NCBI GenBank assembly: GCA_013398295.1
Contig: VZSF01004771.1
Coordinates: 170,641 to 234,640, forward strand
Length of the DNA: 64,000 nucleotides
Direction of reading: 5' to 3'
Source: Chionis minor
Lineage: Eukaryota > Chordata > Aves > Charadriiformes > Chionididae
Part shown: positions 34,659 to 47,508 of the stretch, in pieces
How positions within the stretch are numbered: the first letter of the stretch is position 1
Layout of the letters: the number at the start of each line of letters is the position of its first letter
Position numbers and translations under genes: made by a program
Notes under the pieces: generated by a model
Seen by the model: the letters and a program-made list of their open reading frames with translations, nothing else
What the model was told of the DNA's origin: nothing
Database searches by the model: none

Positions 34659-37600
34659 AAGCGTTTGTGGGGATTTTATTTGACTTTCGATGAGGCAGAG
34701 TTCATGGCTCTGGCATATAACCAGTTCACTTTCTGAGTGAGTTTGTGTAACCAGATCATTTTGCATGTGAGTGAGTTTGTCTTGGAGTCACCTTCATCGG
34801 AAACTGGTTGTTCCCTGTTAGAACTGTCTGCGGATAAACTGGTTGCTGCAGAGCTGTGAAGAGGAAGTGGAATTTGTTCATGCATCTTTCAGTCTGTCTC
34901 TTCATATATGAATTAAGTAATTTTTAAAAAACTAAATTAAAATGAATGTGTTTTAGAGTACTTGCAACAAAGTAGAGCTAAGCACAGCACAACATATTCA
35001 TGCAGGTATATGGCACAGTTATGTTTTTCTCTCCATCTTCAGAGACGGAGGAGGCAGCTGTTCAACAAGGACTGTAGTGGAGAGTGAGGAAAATCTGTGC
35101 ATTTTTGGCACCTGTGATTCTTTTTCAGTTTCTAATTTTTACAAGTAAACAACCCCAAAAAGGCACACAGAATGTTAGGACACAAAGTGTTAAAAATGAC
35201 TTTCCAGGTTACAGGTTACGTTTTCAGCTAGACTCATGTTGTTATGGCTCCTGCTAATATTTCTGGAGTTAGGAACCTGTCAGTGTTTCCATTTGGAGAG
35301 AGGGAGCTATATCTGCTTATAAATATATGTTCGCAGCCAAAGCATGCCACGTGAGGTCGTTGCAGAAAACCAATTAAAGTCTGGCAGCTTTGAAATTAGA
35401 GGAACATCAACCATACTGAGAAATCTGCTGCTTTCTGACTCTGCTGTGTTCCTAGAAGTCAGGAAACATGCGACGATAGGTGTAGGGCAGCTTTTTGGGG
35501 TCAGCTTCTATGGGTCACTGTGCAGACTCATGTCTGGATGAATGATTTTGGTTTGTGTCTTCAGTGTCAGATTTTGTTGTGCTCTGGGTGTCATTTCATA
35601 AATTATGCTCTTGAGGGATATTTTAACACCTTATATCCATTTCCTAAATCTTTTGTGCAATTGGTCCTTTTCCTCTGGTTTGCCACAACTTTAAGTAGCT
35701 CCAGCACACTCTTCCAATTTACAACGTCTCCCTAACTCGCCAGCTGGACTCCACACATAGCCTTGGTGCTCCAGGAAGGAAGACTTGGCATCAAGTGAGT
35801 CTGGGGTTAATGAAAGCCTGGAGTGGGAGGTTATAAAAATCAGATGGTTATAGTAATTGTAAGGGGCTATATGCTGAGTTTAATAGCTCCATGGGGAATG
35901 GTGATATATGAGGAGTGTATGAGGAGGGAATGGGCATAGGAAGGTACCATTATATATATATATATATTCCTTTTCCCCCTCCCCTTTCATTCCCTCTTTG
36001 CAGGATGTTTTATATCTTTTTGCCAGAATCCTAGTCTGACCCAACTGCTTTGCATCATCAAACAATCCCTACAGAAAGCTTGCAGAGAAGGGGAAGCTGT
36101 TTCCAAACCCAGTGCTCTCCCCTGGCTGCAATGAAATAGCTAAGACTAATAATCACACAGGATCACCTCTCCTGTGTTTTCCACGGTGATTCTAAATCAT
36201 CTGCTGTATCTTTTATCTTGGTCAGATACTTACCTGTTTCCTTTTATGTTCCGGCAGATGTAAGACAAGGGTTTTTTTAAAGGAAAACAGGCACACAGTT
36301 AACATCACCCTGTATTTCGGTGTGCCCCAAGTCAGAGTGACATGGGCCAGTGCTTCTGCTCAGGTGGAAAGAACGTGTAGCTGGTGGCAGGTCTTATTGT
36401 AAAGGGTTGGCTGTAATCACAGAATTCCGGTCACTGGCTGCCTGTGACGACCAGCCTGGAGACAGTCGTGATAGGACAGGAGTTCACAGCTCCACGTGGA
36501 GGCACTGGCAGTCACTGTACCACAGGGCTGGGTGTTCCTGTCCCTCTCCCTTCATGGAGGTGATGCCGCTCCTTGATCTTAGTGGGTTGGACGATTGTGT
36601 CTTGTCCCATGACCCTGACTGTCAGGAGACCCTGACGTTACTTACTAGGCATAAGAGGACACTGAAACAAGGAGCTGCCTCGTGTTTACGATCATGCTGG
36701 ATCTGGATGATTGTGATATTAGTTGCTGCAAAGGAGTGTTTAGGCAACAGTTAATTGTCCTACATTGAGACATGGTGATTATCTTTTGCATTAAAAAAAC
36801 AGATCAAGTAATCTTGAAAATATTAAAAAAATCTTTTATAAGATAAAGTCTTTTCTCTGGGACTATAGTCTGCGTTCTCTATCATTCTTGCTTCAGAGTG
36901 TTAAAAGGTGCTTGTTTATCTTGTTGACTTTGCATAGACAGGATTGTCACAAAAAATGCTTTAGATTCCAGCTTGTATGTTTAAAGAATAAAGAAATAAA
37001 ATTGCACTGGAACCTAAATTCTGCCCTTATTTACATATCCTTTTAATTATGAAGGCCAAGTTTTCTAAGTGGTTTAATAGAAAGCATAGCAAGTACAAAA
37101 TCTTTGAGGGAGATACAAACACCTTCCCTGTCATGATTTAATTAGTAGTTTTGCAAGGCTGGTTTTGGCAGGGGATTTGTATGCATGTGTGTATGTGTGG
37201 ATGTACACACTTACATGTGTGCAGCTCATAACTTGAGCAAACTTTGTTCTGTAAGTCCTTGAGGCACAAGTGTGGAATGCCACAATGTTGTTTGTGCAGT
37301 CGTGTTTTGGAGAGGAGCTGCACTTTGAAGAATATTCTAAATGCATCATTTAGTCCATTTTTTTAAAAGGGTTCTGCACTTCGCGTGAGAAAAGTCTGTT
37401 TTCTGTATGCCTCACAAGGTCAGAAAAAAAACCCAAAAACACCACAGAGATTGCACAAGTAACTCAAGGTTTTGGTTTAAGTAGCTTTTGTGTTTTTAAA
37501 TTTGTGTGTTTAAATATCAATTTAAATGTCAATATTTTTAATGATTTTTTTTCAGAGGCAAAAGTAAGTGTCATAACTTCCTAAAAATTTCCCTCTGGTG

Positions 37601-38737
37601 GTAGAGATGAAAATGTGCTTTTGATTCTCAGTGGCAGCTTTATATGTTAAAAGTATCTCCCCAAAATCTTAAGAAATTACAAACTCAAGTAGAACTGGGA
37701 TACAAAGTGAGAGATGCATTTAAACATTTTTCATTTTTCCTGCAAAATAAGTGTGAAGAAAACAGCTGTATTAGGGGACCATTTGCATGCACTTTCCTAG
37801 GTGCATGTGCTTGCACTCATATATCCAATGAAATAAATTTGTTCTCAGTCATTTCCACTTCTTATTTTAGAGTATAGATCTGTCCACACCAAGGTGTCTT
37901 TCAATAGATAGTTATGTGAATGAAGATTTATTTATTTTTCTTCTTTTTCCTTTTTTTTTTTTTTCCCCTTTGATATCCTAATATGTGACTTTGGACAAAT
38001 TTCTGGAGTAATTTAGTGCTGCTGACTTTTAGGCAACTGTTGTTAAATGGCGGAATGCCTAGGATTTTCTTCATTCAGATGATGCTTTTTGGGCTCTCCA
38101 TGGGCTTTCCGAATAGTCCAATTCTTAAAAGAGCTTTTGCCTGCCTTTACAGAAAACTCATATCATCTACTTCCAGTGGGAAGATATGTTTTCTTTCTTC
38201 CATTTAATGACTTGGAGTAAAAAATCTACTAATAGAGCTGTAATCATGATATGAATTAGCAGACTGAATTAAAGACTATAGTTGCATCAGTGCTGTGCAA
38301 CACACTCCTTCCTCTGCAGAACTGTCCACAAATATGTATTGTTAAGAAAACTGTACCAGGAGATTCATAATTGGAGTCGTCTTGGCTCCTACTGACTTAT
38401 TTGAAAATACCGGAATCTGTTAATGTGCAGCAATTTCAAAATCAAAAACATGTTTGAATATCAAAGTATTGACTTAGCTGCCAGGTTTCAGGCAGCTCAT
38501 TTGAAAATATTGGTCTGTGTTCTTCAGTAGCTGTTTTTTGCAGTGGTTTACACAGTTTTTACCTTTGATGATCTCTAGGATGAAGTGTTCTGATACTTGA
38601 GGGGAGAACTTTGGAGAAATTATTTCTTTCTTATGAAATACTCCAGAAATTAAGTTTTTCCATTTTTTTTTTAAGAGGAACTAAAACTGTGTAATTTCTT
38701 ACTTTAAGTCACTGACACTCCTTTTATTCTGAGCCAG
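34659..38737 (+). other. Unique intronic DNA with TA and T simple repeats
   Basis: No gene is recognised. An alternating TA run lies at 35951-35967 and a T-rich tract at 37951-37964. The 134-codon frame at 36350-36754 has no known domain and is treated as chance. Confidence 0.55.
35951..35967. repeat. (TA)n microsatellite
   Basis: About eight alternating TA dinucleotides. Confidence 0.9.
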
Positions 38738-38858
38738 TGAAGTGCTATTATCTCAATTTTAAGAATGAGGAATTTGGGGTAAGAAAAGTTAAGTTACTTG
38801 CCCAAGTCATGAAAACAACTGTGGCTCAGTTATTTCTAGAACTTAGGTGGGTCTTATC
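38738..38858 (-). mobile_element. Ancient MIR/CORE-SINE-like relic, reverse orientation
   Basis: TATTATCTCAATTTTAAGAA (38747-38766), then GAGGAATTTGGGG, then AAGTTAAGTTACTTGCCCAA (38787-38806), follows the reverse-complement MIR core in order (attattatccccattttacagatgagg, then gttaagtaacttgccca). The spacing is correct. This is the best-preserved MIR-like piece in the window. Confidence 0.65.
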
Positions 38859-40009
38859 CTAAGCTGAAGGCTCCCTCGAGTAGTTAATTCCTCGTCTCAG
38901 AGGTACAGCATTTATAATAAAAGAGAATAAAAAATAAAATTATTTATTTAGCAAATCTTAATTTGGTTTTTAAGACCAGGAAGGACTGTTAGTGTAATGT
39001 ATTGCCCGCTATTATTACCTTTTTACTCAGATGTATGTAGCCTAAAGACTCAAACTAGCACAAAGCGCTTCAGTTCACAGGGTACTAAACTATGTGTCAC
39101 AGACCACAGCAGTGACCAAGCAGCCACAAAACACTGAAGGTCCTTGGAAAGGCAAAACTTTAACTAAATGAAAATCTCCCAGACAGTCCCAGCAGGTGAA
39201 CCGTGCCACATGATGCAAGCCTATGCGTATTTGATGGAAGAAAATTCCTTTCTGAATGTAATCTGATAACTAGCTTGACTCTGAGTTTATGGAGGACATA
39301 CACAAACTAGACACGAGTTTTGATCTAGCATGTTACTTGTCCCTAGTTATGACCAGTCTCTCATCATTCAGAGGAAGAAAAATAATTTTCCTTCATTCTT
39401 GGGAAGCTACATCTGCCAGATGAATGTTAAAGTCAGTAACCTTTTCAGGCTGCTGGCTAGGCCCTGAAGTATGAGACTGTACGTGATTTATAAATAATGT
39501 CTTAACAGGCATGAGACTACTGAGGGCAATGTGGGCATTTGTGTCCTACCTGGGATCTGGAGAGTCCCACTGGCCATGTCTACAATAGCAAGAAATGAGG
39601 CCCAGTGGGGTGCATTTGTGGAACTAAACAACTAGTTCTGGAGACCTGGTGCCCGTGCTTTGTCTTTCAGGGTTTTACTTCGGGCTTGCTGGAGTCTGGT
39701 CCTGTGAATTGGATGAATGCTACTTGTTGAAGAACATTAGGTGTACACTTGGAGCATAATTTCCAGTTCAGGTTAATTTGAAGGAGATGCAGCTCCAGAA
39801 CTGCTCTAGCATGTGGAGTAAAAGCTCAGTCTATTTGGGATGATTTAGATTTCTGATGTAAATGCACTGTGGTCCAAACTGTGACAGACACTCATAATTC
39901 ATGTATTCTGAAATGCTTGCATGACAACTCCAGGGGCAAGAACCAAATACTTTATCCCATGAAAGCATATAACTTCTGAATAGAGAGGTAGTCTTCCTAA
40001 CAAGGGCTT
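38859..40009 (+). other. Unique intronic DNA, nothing recognised
   Basis: There are no open frames of note and no repeat family that I recognise. Confidence 0.55.
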
Positions 40010-40740
40010 CAAGCTAGTCCAAACCCCTTCCTGTTCCATTCTCTCCCTGCCTCCATGTTAGAGGTAGCATGTTCCAGTGCTTAATTACATAGTGGACGCA
40101 TCCTGTTTTATTTCAAGCATAACTTCAGCTTCCACTCATCCTCAGCAAGATGGACCTCCTCCTTGCCTTCCCCTGGATAGTTGATACTTACCTTTGTTCA
40201 ACTGCGTTTTTTGGGTTGTAAATGTTTAGTCAAGGCTTGAGGTGACTCTGTACCAGTAATGATTCTTTCTGATGACTTGTTACCCCACCAACTTTGGTCA
40301 TCTGGAGATTGTGCCAGCAAAGACTTTGTATATTCTTTGGAGCTCTTCTAGTGAGCGTTGGATCTTTCTTAATACAGTGTACATTTAGAGATTAGTTGGT
40401 GAGATGGGTTTTAAAATCAAAATGTCTCGTTGTACTAAGTCAGATAACTTGAAGAAATCCAAGTGTAACGCACCAACAGTTTTCTTCCATGCTCATAGAA
40501 ACAATTTATTTTGATCTAAACCCATGTTTATTCTCTCTGTCTGTTGTATATGTATATAAGTATATTTAGTCTCTACTTCTCAATGATGCAACGCTTTCTT
40601 AAAAATTCTATTTTTTTCCCTGAAATTGATGTTAGATGAATGAGTCTGTAGTTCCTTGCTTGGTACATAGGCTGTCCTCTGAGCTGTTGGGCTTTCCTCA
40701 GTCTCCCAGAATTTCTTAAAAAAAAAAAAAAAATTCTAGA
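40010..40740 (-). mobile_element. Very degenerate CR1/L3-like LINE relic (tentative)
   Basis: Two patches resemble antisense CR1/L3 sequence. GAGGTAGCATGTTCCAGTGC with TTAATTACATAGTGGA (near 40060-40096) recalls the 3' part of ORF2. TTGATGTTAGATGAATGAG with TCTGTAGTTCCTTGC (near 40625-40660) recalls the RT region, where CR1 copies read gaggctgacaggcctgtagtt. The order fits a minus-strand element. The copy is too eroded to be sure by eye. A 16-A run lies at 40718-40733. Confidence 0.35.
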
Positions 40741-42306
40741 GGGAAACATTAAGTTAATGCGTTTAGCAATTGACTGGCAGCAATAGTTTAAAATTGTTTC
40801 TCTTTGGCAAATGGGCTTGCATAGCTTCCTTTTGTATGGATGGCAAAATTTTGATTACAGCTGTGTTATCGCATTGGGTGGATACATCCTGCTTTATTCC
40901 AAACATCAGATGTAACTGTTGGGCTCTTTTGCTTTCTCTTTGTTATTTTAAGTGTTAGAAATATGGTTTGCTATTCTGGTCTCTATTCACTGTTGAGTTT
41001 TGGGATTTGAAGGCTTGGAGGGGTGAGGTTAGGTTTTTTTTGGTTGGATTTTTTTGATGCCTTTAGGTTATTTGTGAATTATCTCAATTTTTTAACTTAC
41101 ATTATTTACTATTTATGTCTTCTTTTTCCATCCTTTGAAACTGTGCTTTCACACCACTTCCACATACTTATTTATTTATTTTTAGTCAGAATGGTCTCTT
41201 TTTCCCTACAGTTTTGTTTTTGAATTTGTGGTACTATGGCTTGTTATTCATCCAGTAGAATATCCTTAAACAATTACTAATTTTAACTCTTCCCAGTGTC
41301 TAATTTTTGTTTCCAGTCAATTATGCCAACAAGTAATTTAAGCTTGGCAAATGTGGCCCTTGCAAATAATAATCAAATAATCTCATTTCTGGCTTATCCT
41401 AGGTACCGCTTTTATGGTTGAAATGTAGCCAGTCCAAAACTCACAGGTACATTGTCAACTGCTAATTTTTGATCAGCAGTTACCTGGTTGTTGTCTTAAA
41501 AGTTAATCTAATTTTGAGGTGCCCCATAATAAGCACACTAAGGTAGTGCTCTTTATTAATACAAAAAGACCCCACCTTATCAAAAAAACTCTAGATATAT
41601 TTCTTTAAATGCTCATATTGGACATATCAGATTTCTCCAATGCCAATGTTTCTTGGGAATGCCATTTTTCTGTCCTGTTAGATGATGGCTAAAGAAGAAT
41701 TTATCCTGATCTCTTGGGAGGTCTGGAAGTCCACCAGTACATGTTCTAGTCTTGTGAGTGAGCTTTATAGGCTGTGGAGTTGCTGTATTTCTGTGTGTGT
41801 GAGACACTAAAGGTTAATGGTTGTCTGATGCAGAATACTGCCTCATCACCACTTATGCGTCTCACTTCCTGGAATGAGGGGGCCTGGGTAGGGTTTTCAG
41901 CATTTGAAAGTGCAGCTCTTTCTCCTCAGTCTTGGTAATAAAAAGCAGGTATCTGTATCCAAATTCTCATTTTAGGAGTGTGATAATGAAATCTCTGTTC
42001 TGGTGTCAGAGTAGGGCAGGGTGGCTGGTGCTTGTGGGGAGGTCCTTTGCTTGCAGGAGACAGGAAATTGCCAACTGGCCTTCTGGAACATCTCTGCTCT
42101 TTTCAAAAGAAAGGTATCTCTGGGGTGAACTTTCAGGTGGTTTTGGCCAATGGTGGACGTTGTCTTGTGCTTTCCTGAATTTCATCTGGTTTGATTTGAG
42201 CTACACTGCTACCTGTAGGTCTTTTCTTCTGGTGAGCCTTTTTTCTCTTAAGATGGCTCACTTTGTGTGGGAAAGGATACTTCCAGCTGTGAAGATACTG
42301 TTAAAC
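40741..42306 (+). other. Unique intronic DNA, no gene seen
   Basis: The region is T-rich with short open frames only (41023-41223 and 41932-42339), and none is recognisable. Confidence 0.55.
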
Positions 42307-43031
42307 CATAGAATAGTGTGGCTTGGAAGGGACCTTTAAAGGTCATCTAGTCCTATCTCCTCTGCAATGAGCAGGGACATCTTCAACTAGATCAGGTTGC
42401 TCAAAGCCCTGTCCAACCTGACCTTGAATGACTCCAGGGATGGGGCATCTGCCACCACTCTGGGCAACCTGTGCCAGTGTTTCACCACCCTCATCGTAAA
42501 AAATTTCTTCCTTATATCTAGTCTAAATCTTCCCTCTCTTAGTTTAAAGCCACTGCCTTTTGTCCTATTGCAACAGCCCTCACTAAAAAGTTTGTCCCCA
42601 TCTTTCTTATAAGTGCTCTTTAAATACTGAAAGGCCACTGTAAGGTCTTCTGGAGCCTTCTCTTCTCCAGGCTGAATAACCCCAACTCTCTCAGCCTGTC
42701 CTCATAGGGAAGGTGTTCCAGCCCTCTGGTCATTTTTGTGGCCCTTCTCTGGATGCACTCCAGCAGGTCTGTGCCTTTCCTGTGCTGGGGACTCTGGAGC
42801 TGGATGCAGTACTCCAGGTGGGGTTTCATGAGTGTGGAGTAGAGGGGACAGAATCACCTCCCTCGACCTGCAGACCATGCTTCTTTTGATGCAGCCCAGG
42901 ATGTGGTTGGCCTTCTGGGCTGCGAGTGTTCATTGCTGGCTCATGTCCAGCTTTTCATCCACCAGTATTCCCAGGTCCTCCTCGTCGGGCTGCTCTCAAT
43001 CCCTTCATCCCCCAGCCTGTATCGGTACCGA
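42307..43031 (-). mobile_element. CR1 LINE fragment, 5'-truncated, antisense to RSPO2
   Basis: The + strand begins CATAGAATAGTGTGGCTTGG, a CR1 3' end in reverse, and extends to about CAGCCTGTATCGGTACC. The minus-strand frames at 42387-42638 (GRFRLDIRKKFFTMRVVKHW) and 42620-42829 ([20 protein letters not shown], then FSLEKRRLQ) are two parts of the ORF2 C terminus split by a frameshift near 42630. It covers the same stretch of ORF2 as the copy at 5844 and ends at nearly the same upstream point. Confidence 0.93.
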
Positions 43032-43289
43032 GGGTTGAATATCCTTTAGGTTCCCCTGTTTGCAATTACAGAACATTTCCAAAATGTTTTGTTTCCATTT
43101 CACTGATATTTGTTGCCTCCCTCCATGGTATCTCCTGTGAAATGGAATATATATGGACATCCAGAAAACTTTTGTATCCCCATGCGCTTTGTTGCCTGTT
43201 CCTCCTCCATCAGAAATGTGTTGCACATCATGTAGCTGTAGCTGCTTCCTTCTTCAAGCAAGAAGTGAAATCTGGTAATTCAGATGCAG

Positions 43290-43400
43290 GTCCTATGACA
43301 CTCTGGAAGAGACCTCCCAAGCAGGAGGTTGGACCTCCCTTACAATTCTCCTGCTCAAAGCAGGGTCCAGTCTGAGGCCAGACCAGGGCCAGATGGGGCT
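43290..43400 (-). mobile_element. Possible eroded CR1 3' remnant
   Basis: CAGGAGGTTGGACC and CTCCTGCTCAAAGCAGGGTC, followed by AGGCCAGACCAGG, recall the reverse-complement CR1 3' end of another subfamily. No open frame or octamer tail is visible. It is short and uncertain. Confidence 0.35.
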
Positions 43401-46400
43401 TGAAATGGTTGTGCCTTCCTTTACCTGTTCAGGAGTGTGGTAATGTCACTTGGAGTCCTGGACTGGGTAGCTGTTGGAGTAACCACAGCTTCCATCTAGC
43501 TTTGAATTTCCTTCCTGGGCAAAGAGAAAACCGTATCTCCTCTCTGCCTAGTGCTTCAATAGAGTTGAAATGGATTCAGCCCACGTACCCCACCTGGGAC
43601 CTTGTAAGAGCTATTGTTTTTCTAGCACAAACATAATCATTAACTGCTCTCTGTCATCTACTGTAGCTGAGGAAGTGCAGTGCTGCATCTACACAGTACC
43701 CAAATGAGTTTCTCTACAGACTTGTCATATCTACATGGAGATAACCATCCCAGTCCTCTGCAGTAGTGTGGGGAGCAATTTTACTTCTGTGTGGTCCAAG
43801 CTGATTCAAAAGGTAATGCCTAACCTGAAACCCAGGTTGCCTCCATCAGGCTTGGACATCTGGCAAATCTGCTTGTGCAGACCCCCACTGAAGCTTTGCT
43901 CAGAACTCTCTTTTGCTCAGTGTAAGGACCTGTACAACATTTCTTCTGCAAAACTTATGATACTGTGAAGATAACCTTACATGTGTTTTAAAGTTTCCTG
44001 CCCAGCTCCTTATGTCTGAGGCCATTAAATCTTCCAGACTATTCCCACCTATCTAAACCTTACCTTTCTTCATTCTTAGAGGGTACCACTTTCTGTGTCT
44101 TTCAGTTTAATAATATTATTTAAAATAAAGAAAAAAGCAAAAAGCTCCATTTACATGCTGTTCAACATTTAAGAAGTTTGGTATTTATGAAACACTAACC
44201 AGTGTGTTTATTGCTGTATAAATGGGAGAAATAAGGCATGTTCTTCACTGCAACAGATTTACAATCACAGTCAATTATTTATTTGTTTGGCTTTTCCTTT
44301 ACATGCCAGTTCCTGTTGTACAATAAAATCTGATAGTAAACAATAGTTAAGCATGTAGTCATTAGTTTAGTGGTGCCTAATATAACAATGCAAATAACTG
44401 TATAGTCTTTACCTCTGTTTATTTCTGTTGGAATGGCTGTATGAATTACCTAGCTTCAGAGTCCAGATTTGATATCTATCACTTTTAAAATATGTTGAAT
44501 TTAGTCTTCCAGGAAGTGAAAAGAAAGACTTGAGCTCCTTCTCTAACTCCTTTTTTTTTCTGTTCCTCAATCTTTTCTACCTTTTTAGGAATTGTTCAGT
44601 AGAAGTATGAAAAGATAAAGTGAAATATCATGCATCGTACATAAAGTCCTCTTGTATGTCATTGTACTTTGTGTCTTAAGCAGAGTGTTCTGGATTTTCA
44701 CCTCTTTAGCTTTAGTGCTTCCAATAATGTTTTGTCTTCAGCGGTTTGGGTGGATCTGGGTTTGGAAATGTGTTTTTGTTGGAACACCTTTATGTTGGAT
44801 CCCCGCAGTTTTCAGTGCTTGGAAAAGTTATAACTTACAATAGAAGACAAAGTAAACATGCCATCAAAGGGGAAAAAATTAAATCTCTGTTTATTCACCT
44901 GCATGTTAGAGATGAATCTTATTCACAGCAGCTAGCTGAAATATTCTAGATATTAAAAGACTTGGAAAAAAATGAATTTGTTTAAATGCCTAGGACTTTG
45001 TTCCAATAGGATTTGTGTCCCAGATGTTGATTTGCAGCAGCAATATGCTGGATGAAATTTGCTGTTGAACGTTCCAGCAGATAGTGGCACACAGAATATG
45101 TACGTGGGGAAAATGTGTTTCTGTGCAATTTTGTAGTTAAAAAATAAGCTGTGACAGCCTGTGTGTTCCTAGATGACTATAGCATGGGAACCTGAAATGG
45201 AAAGGTCTGAGATTGGTGTCCATGTGACTTTTAACCAACTGAGAGGTGGAAATACATTGCCTTGTGGACTCCACCACCGAGGCCTCCCCACTGGGGTAGT
45301 GCTATGAGGAAAGTAAAGGAATGTTTGGTTTTTATTTTTGTTTCTCTTCACAGCTTCCACATTAACATCATACGTAAAGAGTTGGCCCAAGGTGTAGTCA
45401 GTCTCTGGAAGGGGCACGTCTATTTCTTCTGTATTAGAAGTGGAACTACCAGACTGTTTGAGTGCCTGCTCATGCTTCCCAATTTATTTTGAATGGAAGG
45501 CAAATGAACTTCCCACTTGAAATAAGCTGGGGGACATGGGGGTTGTCACATACTGTCTTCCCTGCTTCCCTCTTCCTACATACAAAGCCTAGAAGGAGCT
45601 CCTGCATCTCATACATGTGTGAGATACAGGTGAAAAAAAGATAAAGCCTTAGCTGAGGAATGTGTTTTTCAAAAGTCTGTTTGGGAGGACACAGCGAGCA
45701 GTTTTGAAAATTCCCGATTCTTGCTGTAGGTGGTTTAAGGTTGGCTCTGCGTGGGCGTGGAGCTCCCCGTGCTGGGCAGCGAGGCAGCTCATACTGGCCG
45801 TCTTCTGTACTTCCCTGTCTGCAGGAGAGCTGTGGCTGGTGGGAGGGAGCTGTAGGTGTCCCTTGGTTGAAACCAGCCTGCTGTGCCACTACGGCAAAAG
45901 AGCCCCCGCCACTGCATGAAGGGCATGCCAGAGAGAGCTGGACCTTGGGGTGGTGCAGACCAGGGGTCTGGCCTCTGTTTCCATCAATTGATTTATGCAG
46001 TTTTCATTGGATGTACCCAATCTGTGGTGCTTTGCCTCCATGTCTGAACAGCTGGGGTTTGGGGAACACCCCAGAATCTCAGATGTGATTATTTTCTTCT
46101 TAAGTAGTGACTTTAGGGGATTTCTACATTTTACTCTATAGACCTGTAAAAAGCTGAGAGAGTAATTAATGTAAAATCTAAATAAGAGAAACTGGAGGAC
46201 AAGTTATCCTTCAAAAGTATTGCATGTTAAAAATCCTCTTGGGTTTTATGGTTGGAGTTCCTTGATGTTACTATACATGAAGCTGCGGGCATTTAATCAA
46301 ATTACCTGGGGCTTATAAAGTGTTCTAAGTCATAAAACTACCTGATGGAAGTTTATTTAAAGCTTATATCATGGCTATTTTTACAGAGACTGAAGATTCC

Positions 46401-47508
46401 AGGTAAGATAAAGAATTTTCAGATTTGGAGTAGACAAAACTGCCCACAGCTGTGCAAACAGTACAGCAATGGGCATGTATTGGCCATGTTTCGGTACTGC
46501 TAGACTACAGGGTTCCTTAAAAAGCAGCATTCTAGCAACTCGTAAGCAAATGAAACGGAGGTCATCTTGGAGGGGCTTTTCTCAGCAGGATAACAGCTGA
46601 AGCAGCCACTTTACAAATCAACAACTTGAATGGATTAAAGGAAATGGCGGCTCTATTTGTTGGTGTAATTCAATTTCTTACTATAGATGAAATGGATCGG
46701 CCTATAAATTTAAACTCAGAAGTGTGATTGCCAACATGCACATGAATGTGCATCATGTAAGACTTTTGAACACCAAATTTGGGGGTGATAAGCTTCAAGA
46801 TAGATGACCTGTGAGTGGTATTTGTGAACCAGCTGGTTGGTAAGGCTTGGTTGTTGTTGGTTTGTTTTATTTCTGACCAGGCTACGCAGCTGGCTTCTAT
46901 GCATGAACAAAAGGAAAGAGGGCTTTTTTTAGTATATTTTATTTTACCTTTTTTTGTCTCTGCATGCGCTTTGTGTCTGTGATGCTTGGATGTTTTATCC
47001 CCAGTCTTTTGAGTGTGAGTGTTGAATTACTCTCTGTCAATGACAGCAGGAAGACCTAAGAGAAAACTGATGACCAGCAAACAGCGATGAAAGCTAATAT
47101 TTTCTATGACACTTGAACAGGGAGTGGGACACTTTCCTCTCTGTGTCTATTTCTGTACTTGATGTTTAGGATGGCAGGTGATGGAGTGGTGTTTGTGACC
47201 TGCAACAGATGTTCCTTTTTTTTTTTTCCATCCGGTAGCCAGAAGGGACTTCCTTTGCATAAAATGTAAACTGTTGACAGCACTGGAAGGACTGGAAGGA
47301 TGAGTACTGTCACTGGGGAGCACTGGGGAAATGGAAGAGGTCTGAGCAACCAGACTGAGGAAGCATTGCTGCTTCATTTTCAGGGAGTGAAATCCTCTTT
47401 CAGAGGAAGAGTGAGGAACGTGTGGGTTTTCTGGGTTGTGGACAACTTCAGAGAAAATGACCACGAGCTGTTAAGGCCCAGTGTCCTGAGAAACATAGAA
47501 CTGGGTAA
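43401..47508 (+). other. Unique intronic DNA, no gene seen
   Basis: A GC-richer patch near 45660-46080 produces overlapping frames on both strands (up to 139 codons at 45470-45889 on the minus strand), none with a known domain. The segment at 44140-44340 is AT-rich and could be conserved non-coding sequence. No RNA gene is recognised. Confidence 0.55.

Noticed and set aside
36350..36754. 134-codon plus-strand frame
   Set aside because: No known protein similarity by eye and no surrounding gene signals; it comes from a locally GC-richer stretch.
45470..46088. Overlapping frames of 115 and 139 codons on opposite strands
   Set aside because: Both arise from a GC-rich patch with few stop codons. 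Neither contains a known domain.
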